Below are positions 41,237 through 50,859 of a stretch of 64,000 nucleotides of DNA, piece by piece. The first letter of the stretch is position 1. The number at the start of each line of letters is the position of its first letter. The notes below the pieces were generated by a model. The model saw nothing but the letters and a program-made list of their open reading frames with translations, had not been told where the DNA came from and did not search any database. Source of the stretch: Bin87 sp034423595 (GTDB taxonomy: Bacteria; Chloroflexota; Dehalococcoidia; Lucifugimonadales; UBA3495); contig OZ242258.1 of NCBI GenBank assembly GCA_965207025.1, positions 3,968,001-4,032,000 of the forward strand, in the 5' to 3' direction. Position numbers and translations under genes: made by a program.

Positions 41237-41695
41237 TCAGCCGCCGCCGGCGTCGAACTGCACGAGGATTCCGTCGGGGTCGTACACGAAGATGCTGGAG
41301 ACCTCACCGTTGGCGTTGGTGAAGCCGTCCATGGGGCCGGCCAGCTCCACGCCGGCGGCAATGAGCTCGTCGGCCAGGGCCTTTACGTCGGATACGGTAA
41401 AGGAGATGTGGCTGATGCCCACCTGGTCCAGCTTGATGGGAGCGCCGTCGGCATCGTCGCCGGGATGGCTGGTCATTACCAGGGTGGGAACCGCGTCCTC
41501 GCCGTAGGAGAGGATGGCCTGGCGCCGGGTGGAGCGATCGTGGGCGTACACGTGGGGCAGGCCGCCGGTGGAGGTGTCCTGCACGCGATCGACGGTTACG
41601 GTCATGCCCAGGATGTCGCGGTAGAACTTGAGGGATTCGTCGAGGTCGCGGACGCAGACGGCGATGTGGGAAACGCCGGATGAGTTCATTGCCAT
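41237..41695 (-). CDS. VOC family protein (glyoxalase-type), paralogue
   Basis: A 152-residue VOC protein: SSGVSHIAVCVRDLDESLKFYRDILGM, TSTGGLPHVYAHDRSTRRQAIL and GISHISFTVSDVKALADEL. Identical layout to the 40672 gene, including the DPDGILVQFDAGGG end. The two probably catalyse related reactions or share a substrate class. Confidence 0.82.
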   Translation of the reverse strand: MAMNSSGVSHIAVCVRDLDESLKFYRDILGMTVTVDRVQDTSTGGLPHVYAHDRSTRRQAILSYGEDAVPTLVMTSHPGDDADGAPIKLDQVGISHISFTVSDVKALADELIAAGVELAGPMDGFTNANGEVSSIFVYDPDGILVQFDAGGG

Positions 41696-41779
41696 GATAT
41701 AGCCTCCGTGTGGGCGGTCAGTCCAGTATCAATAACTGGCCGCAATGCTACTGCCGGCCTGGGGCGATGTCAAAATTGC

Positions 41780-43180
41780 CTACCCTGGGACGACCACCCT
41801 GCGATTAAAGTCCGCCTCGCCCCATTTCTCGGCGCGGCGCCATACCAACGCCAGCGCGACGAAACCCAGGAGCATGGCGCTGACGTCGGTGACCGGGAAG
41901 GACCACCACACCCCCCATACACCCAAGGCCTCCGACAATATGAAAACCCACAGCAGCAGCATGAGCACGCGTTGGGTGACGGTGAGCGCCACTGACGGCC
42001 ACGCCTTGCCCAGAGCCTGAAAGGCGACGGAACTGACGAACTCCACGCCCACGATGGGCAGCGCCAGCAGAGCCACGCGCAGGGCGTCGGCGGCCTCGAA
42101 CGGCAGCGCGTTGGCCTCGGCAAACAATCTTACGATTTGTCCGCAGAGCGGCAGCAGGACGGCAATCATCAACGCGCCGGCGACCGTCGCGCCCAGGCAG
42201 CTTTGCCACATCGCCTGTCGTATGCGGGGATAGTTGCGCGCGCCATAGTTGTAGGCGGCCAGGGGCAAGAATGCCAACGCGACGCCGATGAACGGCGCCA
42301 GCGCAAATTCCAACACTGAATTAATCACCCCGAACAGGGCGATGTATGCGTCTCCGCCGGCGTACCGGGACAGGATGTTGTTGATGACCACGACGACGAT
42401 GGAACGGGCAGCCTCGATGATGAAAATGGGCAACCCCAGGGCGACGATTTCCCGAATTAGCCGGAGACGAGGGCGCAGCGCATCCGGGGTGATGCTGATC
42501 GCGCTGCGCCCCGACAGGTAGAACCACGCGATGTAGAGGACGGCCAATCCTTGCGCCAGCACGGTGGCTGCGGCGGCGCCGGTGATGCCCCAACCGAACG
42601 CCAGGATGAACAACGCGTCCAGAATCACGTTGGCGATAGCGCCGCCGGCCAGAACGATGGTCGCGGACCCCGGCCGGCCCTCCGCCATGAACAGGTTATT
42701 CGCCGCTATGGCCAGCATGGTAAAGATCCCACCCGGCAGAATTATCAGCAGGTACTCCCGGGCGTAGGGAGCGGTGTTGGACGACGCGCCCAGCGCTGTC
42801 GTCAGTTCGTCAAGGCGCAATAAACCGGCTGCTGCGATGATCAGGTATATGGGAGCCAGAATCGCGAGACACGATCCGATGGCTCGGGATGCTTGTCGGG
42901 TATCGCGGGCGCCGAGAGCGCGGGAGACGACCGACATGCCACCGAGGCCGGGAAGGAGACCGATGGCGACGGCGGCAATCTGCGCCGGGAAAGCGGCGGA
43001 TAATCCGCTGAGGGCGTCCACCCCGACGACGTTGCCGATGAACGCTCGGTCAACGATGCTGTAGAGCGCCATCACGATAATGGCCATCATCGGCGGGAAA
43101 GACATCTGTAGCAGCAAAAACCACATGGGCGCGGTACCCATGGTTTCGGCGCGGAGAGTTCGTGGTCTCGGCTCTGGCAT
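41780..43180 (-). CDS. MATE family efflux transporter
   Basis: A 466-residue membrane protein with 12 predicted helices. MVFFLLQMSFP-like start (MWFLLLQMSFPPMMAIIVMALYSIVDRAFIGN), GLGGMSVVSRALGARDTRQASRAIG, and repeat of the same pattern in the second half (FIGVALAFLPLAAYNYGARNYPRIRQAM) support the MATE fold. It exports organic cations or drugs using Na+ or H+. It is divergent from sucC. Confidence 0.88.
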   Translation of the reverse strand: MPEPRPRTLRAETMGTAPMWFLLLQMSFPPMMAIIVMALYSIVDRAFIGNVVGVDALSGLSAAFPAQIAAVAIGLLPGLGGMSVVSRALGARDTRQASRAIGSCLAILAPIYLIIAAAGLLRLDELTTALGASSNTAPYAREYLLIILPGGIFTMLAIAANNLFMAEGRPGSATIVLAGGAIANVILDALFILAFGWGITGAAAATVLAQGLAVLYIAWFYLSGRSAISITPDALRPRLRLIREIVALGLPIFIIEAARSIVVVVINNILSRYAGGDAYIALFGVINSVLEFALAPFIGVALAFLPLAAYNYGARNYPRIRQAMWQSCLGATVAGALMIAVLLPLCGQIVRLFAEANALPFEAADALRVALLALPIVGVEFVSSVAFQALGKAWPSVALTVTQRVLMLLLWVFILSEALGVWGVWWSFPVTDVSAMLLGFVALALVWRRAEKWGEADFNRRVVVPG

Positions 43181-43308
43181 AGTTCTCCAGCGATCCGGCG
43201 GTAATGATTTCCCGCCGGCCCGACTATAGATTATGAGCCATTACCCTCAAACCGTCACATGCTTTTGCGTTGACGACGGGGCCGGCGTAAGGCAAAATAC
43301 TTGGCGCG

Positions 43309-44469
43309 ATGAAGTTGCACGAGTATCAAGCGAAGACAATTTTTGCCGAGTACGGTATTCCGGTTCCCAATGGGAAGGTGGCTAAAACGCCGGCAGAAGC
43401 CGCGCAAGCCATTTCATCGTTTGGCGACCGGGCGGTTGTCAAAGCGCAAGTTCACGCCGGCGGGCGAGGGCTGGCCGGCGGCGTCAAAGTAGTCGGTTCG
43501 GCCGAGAAAGGACGGGAATTCGCCGATGGGCTGTTGGGTTCACGCCTGGTGACGCACCAGACTGATGCAAGCGGCGTTCCCGTTGATAGTGTGCTGGTGG
43601 AAGAACTGGCGGATATTGCCACCGAGATGTACGTGGCGTTGACCATGGACCGCAACCACCGCGGGCCGGTGCTCATTGCCAGCGCAGCCGGCGGAATGTC
43701 CATCGAAGAGGTGGCCGCCACCAATCCGGAAGCGATCATCACGGAAGCGGTGGAACCGACGCTGGGCCTGATGCCGTTTCAGTGCCGGCGGGTCGCGGCC
43801 CGGTTGGGAATGTCCGGTGCCACGGCGCGGCAGGGCGCTGACGTGTTGTCCAAGCTATTCCGCATATTCATCGACAACGACTGTTCGCTGGTGGAAGTGA
43901 ACCCGCTGATCGTTACCGGGGATGGCAGCGTGGTGGCGCTGGACGCCAAGATGGACGTTGAGGATGACGCGCTTTTCCGGCACGAGGACCTGCGCGAGTT
44001 GCGAGACCGTAGCCAGGAAGACCAGCTTGAAGCGCGGGCGGCCGACGACGACATTGCATACGTCAGCCTGGAAGGCAGCGTGGGTTGCCTGGTGAACGGG
44101 GCTGGCCTCGCCATGGCGACCCTTGACGTGGCCAACGCGGCGGGGGCAGCGCCGGCCAACTTCCTGGATGTTGGGGGCGGGGCCACGGAAGAGAAGGTTG
44201 CCACCGCAGTGGGCATCATCCTGTCGGATCCTAAGGTCAGCCAGGTGTTGGTGAACATTTTCGGCGGCATTCTTCGCTGCGACGTGGCGGCGCGAGGGAT
44301 AGTGATGGCCTACGAGGGGAATCAAGCGACCCAACCCATGGTGGTGCGGATGCTGGGCACAAACCTTGAGGAAGGCAAGGAAATCCTGGCGCAGTCGGGC
44401 CTCGACGTAACTTTCACCGATACTTTGACGGAAGCGGCGGCGGCCCTCTCAGCGCGCGCTGGGGCCTAG
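43309..44469 (+). CDS. sucC: Succinyl-CoA synthetase beta subunit (ADP-forming)
   Basis: A 386-residue ATP-grasp protein. MKLHEYQAKTIFAEYGIPVPNG, VVKAQVHAGGRGLAGGVK, LVEVNPLIVTGDGSVVALDAKM and NIFGGILRCDVAARGIV are all conserved. With SucD it makes succinate and ATP from succinyl-CoA in the citrate cycle. ATG 43309 is 14 bases ahead of no other candidate; the SucC-SucD spacing is 13. Confidence 0.96.
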   Translation: MKLHEYQAKTIFAEYGIPVPNGKVAKTPAEAAQAISSFGDRAVVKAQVHAGGRGLAGGVKVVGSAEKGREFADGLLGSRLVTHQTDASGVPVDSVLVEELADIATEMYVALTMDRNHRGPVLIASAAGGMSIEEVAATNPEAIITEAVEPTLGLMPFQCRRVAARLGMSGATARQGADVLSKLFRIFIDNDCSLVEVNPLIVTGDGSVVALDAKMDVEDDALFRHEDLRELRDRSQEDQLEARAADDDIAYVSLEGSVGCLVNGAGLAMATLDVANAAGAAPANFLDVGGGATEEKVATAVGIILSDPKVSQVLVNIFGGILRCDVAARGIVMAYEGNQATQPMVVRMLGTNLEEGKEILAQSGLDVTFTDTLTEAAAALSARAGA

Positions 44470-44482
44470 GGCTGAGCGGGAA

Positions 44483-45379
44483 ATGGGAATCTTACTCGAC
44501 GAGCAATCGCGTATCCTTGTTCAGGGCATCACGGGTCGGGAGGGAAGTTTCCACGCGCGGGCCTGCAAGGCCTATGGCACGCAGGTGGTGGCGGGCGTAA
44601 CGCCGGGCCGGGGCGGGCAGATGTTTGACGACGTGGTGCCGGTTTTCGACTCGGTGGGCGAGGCAGTTGAGAACACGCAAGCCGATGTGGCGCTGATTTT
44701 CGTGCCACCTCCGTTCGCTGCCGATGCCATTGCCGAGTCGGTGGACGCCGGGGTTCCGCTCATCGCCTGCATCACTGAGGGCATACCAGTGCAGGACATG
44801 GTGGGCGTGTACCGCTACGTGATGGCTAACGGCGTGCGCCTGATCGGACCCAACTGCCCGGGCATGATAAATCCTGGCGCCCTCTGCAAGGTGGGCATCA
44901 TGCCGGGGAACATCCACATGCCGGGCCGGGTGGGCGTGGTTTCACGCAGTGGCACGTTGACCTATGAAGCCGTCGGCCAGCTAACGGAACTGGGCATCGG
45001 GCAATCTTCTTGCGTCGGCATCGGGGGAGACCCGATCATCGGCAGCAGCTTTGTGGATATTCTGAAGCTCTACAACGACGATCCGGACACTGACATGGTG
45101 GTGTTCATCGGCGAGATTGGCGGGACTATGGAGCAGGAGGCGGCCGAATACATCGGCTCGGCCGATTTCACCAAGCCGATCTGCTCGCTGATCGTGGGCG
45201 CCACTGCGCCGTCCGGCAAGCGGATGGGGCACGCCGGAGCGATAATCACCGGCGAGAGCGCCACGGCAGAGTCAAAAACCCGCGCGCTGGAAGCTGCGGG
45301 ATCGGTCATCATCCCGACCCCTGCCGACATCGGCGTTACGGCGCGGCAAACGCTGCGAGACGCGGGACTGACCGGGTAG
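44483..45379 (+). CDS. sucD: Succinyl-CoA synthetase alpha subunit
   Basis: A 298-residue protein. LVQGITGREGSFHARACKAYGTQVVAGVTPG (CoA binding), LIGPNCPGMINPG and the phospho-histidine region RMGHAGAIITGESATAESK. It pairs with SucC. It is followed by a long palindrome at 45403 that separates it from the convergent efflux genes. Confidence 0.96.
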   Translation: MGILLDEQSRILVQGITGREGSFHARACKAYGTQVVAGVTPGRGGQMFDDVVPVFDSVGEAVENTQADVALIFVPPPFAADAIAESVDAGVPLIACITEGIPVQDMVGVYRYVMANGVRLIGPNCPGMINPGALCKVGIMPGNIHMPGRVGVVSRSGTLTYEAVGQLTELGIGQSSCVGIGGDPIIGSSFVDILKLYNDDPDTDMVVFIGEIGGTMEQEAAEYIGSADFTKPICSLIVGATAPSGKRMGHAGAIITGESATAESKTRALEAAGSVIIPTPADIGVTARQTLRDAGLTG

Positions 45380-45402
45380 GTTCGATCTCCCCAAATGGTT
45401 TA

Positions 45403-45447
45403 GCCGTTACGTAGGGGCAGGTTTAAAACCTGCCCCTACGTAACGGC
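45403..45447. terminator. 45-base perfect palindrome between convergent genes
   Basis: GCCGTTACGTAGGGGCAGG and CCTGCCCCTACGTAACGGC enclose TTTAAAA. It lies between sucD (+) and the adaptor gene (-) and likely terminates both. It belongs to repeat family D. Confidence 0.75.
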
Positions 45448-45452
45448 TGCCT

Positions 45453-47420
45453 CTACTGGTTACGGTTTGGCCGCCCCGAGCCTCCACCTCCAGGCCGCGC
45501 ATCCGGCCTGCCGGACGGCGACGCGTCCCCAGTGATTACGGTGGTGCTTACCAGACCCGGATTCGGCGGGATCTGGACTCCATCGGGAATCACGACGCTG
45601 AAGTTCACGGGGAAGCTGATGACGCCCCGCTCGGTGCGGGCATCCTGACTGACCGATTCTACGGTTGCGTTGAATGTCACCCCCGGCAATGCCGCCAGGG
45701 TTACTGTCGCGGCAGTCCCCACGGGCACCCGGTCAATGTAATTGGTTTCCAGGAGACCTTGGATTACTACGTCGGTCGGGTCCACCAACTGGATGACACG
45801 GGCATCAACCCTGATGGCGTCGTCGGATTCGATGGTCACCAGGCGTACCATTCCGTCAAACGGAGCGCGAATGACCGTGTCCTCCAGATCTTCCTGCACG
45901 TCGGCGTAATCGACGAGGGCGTCCGTGATGTTGGCCCGGGCCAAGGCCGCTGCCGCGGGGTCGGGCCCGGCGGCGAGGTCGTCGCGAGTTTCGCGGGCGG
46001 TGGCGACGGCCTGGGTGCGCGTGGCGACGGCTTGGGTGAGCGCGGCGACGGTGGCGTCATCCGGCCCTTCTTCAAGGCGGTCCAGCCGGGATTGGGCCGA
46101 CTCGAGAGCAACCCGAGCGGTGTCAACGGCGGTTTCCAGCCGAGCAAGTTCGATCTGATCAACTCCCCCTTCCACCTCGGTCAGGTTGCGCTCTGCGGTG
46201 TTGAGACGTTCTTGGGCCACCAGGATGTTGGCTTCCAGCTGGGCCAGCTCTTCCTGGTCGGGTCCGGCCAGGGCCTCGGTCAAGTCCCGATTCAGGATCG
46301 TGAGCGTGGATTCCAGTTCGGCGATGTTCGTCTCGATGGCGACGCGGTCAATTTCCTTCGGGCCGGCTTCGAGTTCCGATATGTCTCTGAGCAAGGTATC
46401 TACGGACCGTTGCGCAGCGTCAACGGCGGCCTGGAGGCCATTGAGTTGGACCACATCGAAATTCTGTCCGTCGGGTAGGCTGTGGAACTCCTCGTTGATG
46501 ATTTTCACGTAGAAATCATCCAGACGGTCTTGAGCGTTGTCCCGCCGGGTTTCGGCTTCGGCGAGATTTTGGCGGGCCGTGGAAAGCCGGTCGGCATGGT
46601 TCTTGTCGAAGTCGCGCAGAGATTCGCGCGCCCGATCAAGGGCAAGCTCGGTCTTGGAAATGGTGTTCTGAAGCTTGCTTATGGAATCGTCGTGGGTCGG
46701 CAGAAAATCGGATACGGCGTCCCGGGCGGCTTCCAGTCCGGTGCGAGCCTGGGCGCGGGCAGCCAGGGCGTTGGCGAACTGCTGGCCGTGGGCATCGGCG
46801 AAGTCGGTCACCACCTCCTCGGCGCGGTCAAGGGCAGCGGTGGCGTCGGCGACGCGCTGGACCCCGGCGCTGAGAGCGACGTCGTGATCTAACTGATAGT
46901 CCTCAAGAGCGTCCTCGGCATTTTCCAAAGCCACCTCTGCTTGCGCCAGGGCATTTTCGGCTTGCGCCAGGGCGTTTTCGGCGCGGGCGCGGACCAGAGG
47001 GTCTTCTGACTGTAACCCCAGGACACGGTCCAGTTCATCTTGGCTCTGCTCCACCTTGAACTCCGCGAGAGCTTCGGCGTGCCGGAGGTCGGTGACGGTG
47101 TCGGGGTCCAGGGTGGCCAATACATCGCCGGCGGACACGAGGTCGCCGACGACCACGTTGACGGATCCGACTTCGCCGGGCAGCTGGAAGGACAGATCGG
47201 CCCGAGTGGCGAAGACCAACTCGCTGCGGACGCGGAAATCGCTGACCGTGTAGCTGTTTTCTACAGAGGCGCGGCTGGGTGTTCCCGGCGACTCCGGAGT
47301 ATCCGCGCTGGCGCCGCAACCGATGAGCAGCGCCGCCGACAGGATGGCCAGCACCAACGGCACAGACCTCGCGCGTGAAAGTGGGCGCAAGAGCGGCAAA
47401 TCAGGTTTCAAGTTCAACAT
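45453..47420 (-). CDS. RND efflux adaptor (HlyD-type) lipoprotein with giant coiled coil
   Basis: A 655-residue protein. A lipobox is seen in LVLAILSAALLIGCGAS (Cys about residue 35). The beta-barrel and lipoyl halves are near residues 70-115 (VVVGDLVSAGDVLATLD) and 510-600 (DTVIRAPFDGMVRLVTIESDDAIRV). Between them is about 380 residues of heptad-like coil with repeats such as ENALAQAENALAQAE. Normal adaptors have much shorter hairpins. It should bridge the RND pump, and in a one-membrane cell there would be no outer-membrane channel. The ATG 47420 is chosen since the lipobox then fits; ATG 47480 overlaps the pump gene. Confidence 0.85.
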   Translation of the reverse strand: MLNLKPDLPLLRPLSRARSVPLVLAILSAALLIGCGASADTPESPGTPSRASVENSYTVSDFRVRSELVFATRADLSFQLPGEVGSVNVVVGDLVSAGDVLATLDPDTVTDLRHAEALAEFKVEQSQDELDRVLGLQSEDPLVRARAENALAQAENALAQAEVALENAEDALEDYQLDHDVALSAGVQRVADATAALDRAEEVVTDFADAHGQQFANALAARAQARTGLEAARDAVSDFLPTHDDSISKLQNTISKTELALDRARESLRDFDKNHADRLSTARQNLAEAETRRDNAQDRLDDFYVKIINEEFHSLPDGQNFDVVQLNGLQAAVDAAQRSVDTLLRDISELEAGPKEIDRVAIETNIAELESTLTILNRDLTEALAGPDQEELAQLEANILVAQERLNTAERNLTEVEGGVDQIELARLETAVDTARVALESAQSRLDRLEEGPDDATVAALTQAVATRTQAVATARETRDDLAAGPDPAAAALARANITDALVDYADVQEDLEDTVIRAPFDGMVRLVTIESDDAIRVDARVIQLVDPTDVVIQGLLETNYIDRVPVGTAATVTLAALPGVTFNATVESVSQDARTERGVISFPVNFSVVIPDGVQIPPNPGLVSTTVITGDASPSGRPDARPGGGGSGRPNRNQ

Positions 47421-47466
47421 CGTTCCTCGGCGAGACACGATTGAGATACGGTCGGGGATTGGCCCA

Positions 47467-50400
47467 TCACGAAACGGCATCCGTGCCGGCCGGAGCCGGC
47501 CGGAAGACCAGACGTCGGGCGCGGGCGAACAGATCGGGAACGGACTGGTGCAGGAGCAGGTAGGTTACGGGCACCGCTACCAGGGTGAGGAAGGTGGAAC
47601 TCATCAGGCCCCCTATGACGACGGTAGCCAGCTCGGAACCCACCAGACCGCTGGCGTTGCTGAAGGCCAGCGGGAACAGGGCCAGAATGGTGGTGAAGGC
47701 GGTCATCAGGATCGGCCGGAGGCGAGTGCGCCCGGCGAGCAGGACGGCGTCGGCCGCGGCCAGCCCCTGCTGGCGGAGCTGATCGATGAAGATGATCAGC
47801 ACGATGGCGTTGGTTACGACGATGCCAATGAGGAAGAGGAATCCCATCATGGAGGGCAGGCTAAGGGCTCGTCCCGTTACGGTGAGCGCGATAAACGCCC
47901 CCACCACCGCCAGGGGCATACTGAGCACGACGATGAAAGGATCCCGCAGCGAACCCAGCGTCGCCACCATCACTAGGTAAACCAACGCCAGACCGATGGC
48001 CATGGCGATATAGACGTTCTGGAACTGCTCCTCAATGTCGCTGGCGAAGCCGCCCTGTTGCACCGTTACGCTCAGCGGGAAGTTCGCGTCGTTAATGACA
48101 CGGTTGATGCCGGCGCTGGTGGCCTGGGGATCGCGAGCTTCAATTTCGCCAGTGATGGTTACGGAACGGTCGCCGTCGTAATGCGTTACGACCGCGGGTC
48201 CTACTGTCGTCTTGACATCGCTGATCGAGCCCAGGGGTACGGCGCCAAAGGGGCCGGCAATGGGCAGGTTCTGGAGCTCACCGATTTCGTCAACCTGGTC
48301 GTCCTCGCCCCGCACCACCACGTCATAGGTATCGCCGGAGAGGCTGACGTCGGCGGCGTCATTTCCATATACCCAGGCGCGTATCTGACCGGCCACCGCC
48401 AGGGAACTCAAACCGTAGCGTCCCGCTTCGGCGGTATCCACCTCGAAGGTGAGTTCCTCCTTGTTGTCGCTGACGTTGGTTTTCAGATTGACCACGCCGT
48501 CGAGGGGTGCGATGCGTTCAACCAGGGTGTTGGCGGCGCTCTGAACCTGGCCATAGTCGCTGCCGGTCACTGAGATCTCTATGCCGGCCTGGGGTGGACC
48601 GGCGGAGTCCACGAAGACCTGGATGTCCACGTCTTCCTTGTCTGGCAGGGCTGCGCGGAGTTCGTCGGCGAATTCTGGGGGCACATTGTCGGACAGAGCC
48701 AGGAAAAAGCCTGATACGTCAAACCCGGTTTCGCCTACGTTTGGCCCAAAATCCTGGCTGGTTGACCCCATGGTACCCTGATAGGATGTGATGTAGCCCT
48801 CCTGCACATAACCGTCCAGCGTCTGCTCGATGGCGCGGACTTCCCGGAACATGGCGGCGGCGGCCGTGTTTTCGGGCATGGTCACGTCGATACGCATCGA
48901 CTCGGCTTCACCGGAGGAGAACAGTGTGATGGGAAGCAGGAAGACGAGGGGAATACTGGCGGCGACGGCGGCGATGCAACCCAGGACGGTCAACAACGGA
49001 TGTCTGAGCGCCCACCTGAGGACCGGCGTGTAGATGCGCTGGAGCCAGGTGTCTTCCACGACGGTGTCGTCTTCGTCGGCCATATCGCCCTGGCGCAGGA
49101 GCATTGACGCAAGAACGGGTACGGCGGTGAGGGCGATGAAGGTGGAGGCCAGCAAGGATACGCACACCGTCTGGGCGAAGGGCAGGAAGAATTCGCCCAC
49201 GATGCCGGGTATGAACGCCAGGGGCAGGAACACGGCGACGGTGGTCAGAGTAGATGCGAGGATGGCAGGACCCACTTCGCGGGTTCCTCGAATTGCAGCC
49301 TCCAAACGTGGATTTTCGCCCAGCAGCGCGAAGCGGTAGGCCGGGGCTTCAGCGCCGCCAGTGGGGAAGCGCCGGCCGCCGGCCTGAACATGCCGGTAGA
49401 TGTTCTCCAGGACGACGATGCTGTCGTCCACGATGCGACCTACCGCGATTGCCAAACCGGCCAGGCTCATGAAGTTTAGTGTCCAGTCAAAGACCGCCAT
49501 GATCAGCACGGTGATCATGATGCTGAGGGGTATGGATATGGCGATAATCAGCGTGGGACGCAGGGTGTTGAGGATGCCGCGAATTGCCGAGGGGCGCAAC
49601 TGCAGAAGGAAAATGAAGATGGCGAAAACGGCGATGGCAAATCCCAATCCGCCCTGTCCGACAACGTTGGCGAGTTGCTCTTCCAGCTCGGGGCCGTCGT
49701 TGTAGAGGACATCGACCTGTACATCCGGGGGCAGGTTGAGGTTATCGATGACGGCCAGGAGTTCCTGGGTAAGCTCAATAGTGTTGCCGTCCGGTAGCCT
49801 GAGCACTTGGAGCGACAGGCTGGGCCGCCCGTTAGTGCGGGAAACGGTGTCCGATTCCGGCGTGTCGATCCTGACAGTGGCCACGTCCGAAAGCAGGACG
49901 GGCGTGACCGTGGCGTCGCCGGCGGCGGGGTTGGCCGGGTTCGGCGGCGGCCTGGTGTAGCCCACCGGCAGGTCCCGGATGGAATCGAGGTTGGCATAAC
50001 CCTGGTAGGCCCGCAGGCCGATGGACCGCTCGTCGCGGGTCAGCGTGCCGGCGCTGAGGTCTATGGAATTGCCGGACACCGCGTTGACCACGTCCTGGAT
50101 GGTAAGGTCGTGCTCGTTGGTGCGGGCTGGGTCAACGATAACGGAGACCCGTTCGGGTACGCCGCCTTCGACCGTCACGTCATAAACGCCGTCCACCGCC
50201 TCCAACCGGGGAATTATCTCTTCGTCCGTAAGGCGTCGGAGAGCGGGAATATCCTGCTTGCCGCTGACGGTGAGCAGCATCACCGGAAAAATGTCGGAGG
50301 TCAACCGCAGGACGTAGGGATCGCCGGCTTCGTCGGGCAGTACGAGGCCGCTGACGCGGCTTCTAATCTCCTCTTCGGCATCCTCCACGTCGGCGCCGGG

Positions 50401-50691
50401 GACGAAATTGGCGGTCACCAGGGATTGGGAGCTCGTGGAAATGGAGGTGACTTTTTCCAGGTCGGACATTCCCAGGATCAGGTCCTCAACCTTGGAGGTC
50501 ACGTCATTGGCGACGGTGGAAGGATCGCCCTGTTCGTAGTAGGTGGCGATGTAAACGATGGAAAAGCTGATTTCGGGGAACAGCTCCTGGCGCAGTTGGT
50601 TGTAGGAGAAAACGCCCGCCAGCAAGAGCAGAATCATCGCCATGACGGTAACCGACTTGCGGCGCAAGGCTAGTTCAGTCAGGATAGTCAA
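47467..50691 (-). CDS. RND-type efflux pump (AcrB/MexB family)
   Basis: A 1074-residue pump with 12 transmembrane helices in two repeats. The N-terminal LALRRKSVTVMAMILLLLAGVFSYNQL, first periplasmic domain with LPDEAGDPYVLRLTSDIFPV, the helix FMSLAGLAIAVGRIVDDSIVVLENIYR (proton-relay Asp pair) and second-half GFLFLIGIVVTNAIVLIIF are all characteristic. It exports drugs or lipophilic compounds using the proton gradient. It precedes the adaptor by 46 bases on the minus strand. Confidence 0.93.
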   Translation of the reverse strand: MTILTELALRRKSVTVMAMILLLLAGVFSYNQLRQELFPEISFSIVYIATYYEQGDPSTVANDVTSKVEDLILGMSDLEKVTSISTSSQSLVTANFVPGADVEDAEEEIRSRVSGLVLPDEAGDPYVLRLTSDIFPVMLLTVSGKQDIPALRRLTDEEIIPRLEAVDGVYDVTVEGGVPERVSVIVDPARTNEHDLTIQDVVNAVSGNSIDLSAGTLTRDERSIGLRAYQGYANLDSIRDLPVGYTRPPPNPANPAAGDATVTPVLLSDVATVRIDTPESDTVSRTNGRPSLSLQVLRLPDGNTIELTQELLAVIDNLNLPPDVQVDVLYNDGPELEEQLANVVGQGGLGFAIAVFAIFIFLLQLRPSAIRGILNTLRPTLIIAISIPLSIMITVLIMAVFDWTLNFMSLAGLAIAVGRIVDDSIVVLENIYRHVQAGGRRFPTGGAEAPAYRFALLGENPRLEAAIRGTREVGPAILASTLTTVAVFLPLAFIPGIVGEFFLPFAQTVCVSLLASTFIALTAVPVLASMLLRQGDMADEDDTVVEDTWLQRIYTPVLRWALRHPLLTVLGCIAAVAASIPLVFLLPITLFSSGEAESMRIDVTMPENTAAAAMFREVRAIEQTLDGYVQEGYITSYQGTMGSTSQDFGPNVGETGFDVSGFFLALSDNVPPEFADELRAALPDKEDVDIQVFVDSAGPPQAGIEISVTGSDYGQVQSAANTLVERIAPLDGVVNLKTNVSDNKEELTFEVDTAEAGRYGLSSLAVAGQIRAWVYGNDAADVSLSGDTYDVVVRGEDDQVDEIGELQNLPIAGPFGAVPLGSISDVKTTVGPAVVTHYDGDRSVTITGEIEARDPQATSAGINRVINDANFPLSVTVQQGGFASDIEEQFQNVYIAMAIGLALVYLVMVATLGSLRDPFIVVLSMPLAVVGAFIALTVTGRALSLPSMMGFLFLIGIVVTNAIVLIIFIDQLRQQGLAAADAVLLAGRTRLRPILMTAFTTILALFPLAFSNASGLVGSELATVVIGGLMSSTFLTLVAVPVTYLLLHQSVPDLFARARRLVFRPAPAGTDAVS

Positions 50692-50859
50692 CTTTGCTCC
50701 TGGGATTGGTCGCGTTGTGCGCCGTGATGGAGGTTTCCGGCCATCAAGCCGTCGAAGATCGCCGATGATTGGTGATTAATGATAGCAGACAAGTGGAATT
50801 TGAAAATGCGCGCGCGTGGTGTGTACACTGCTCGCCCACGGATCAACGAGGAGCGCGAA

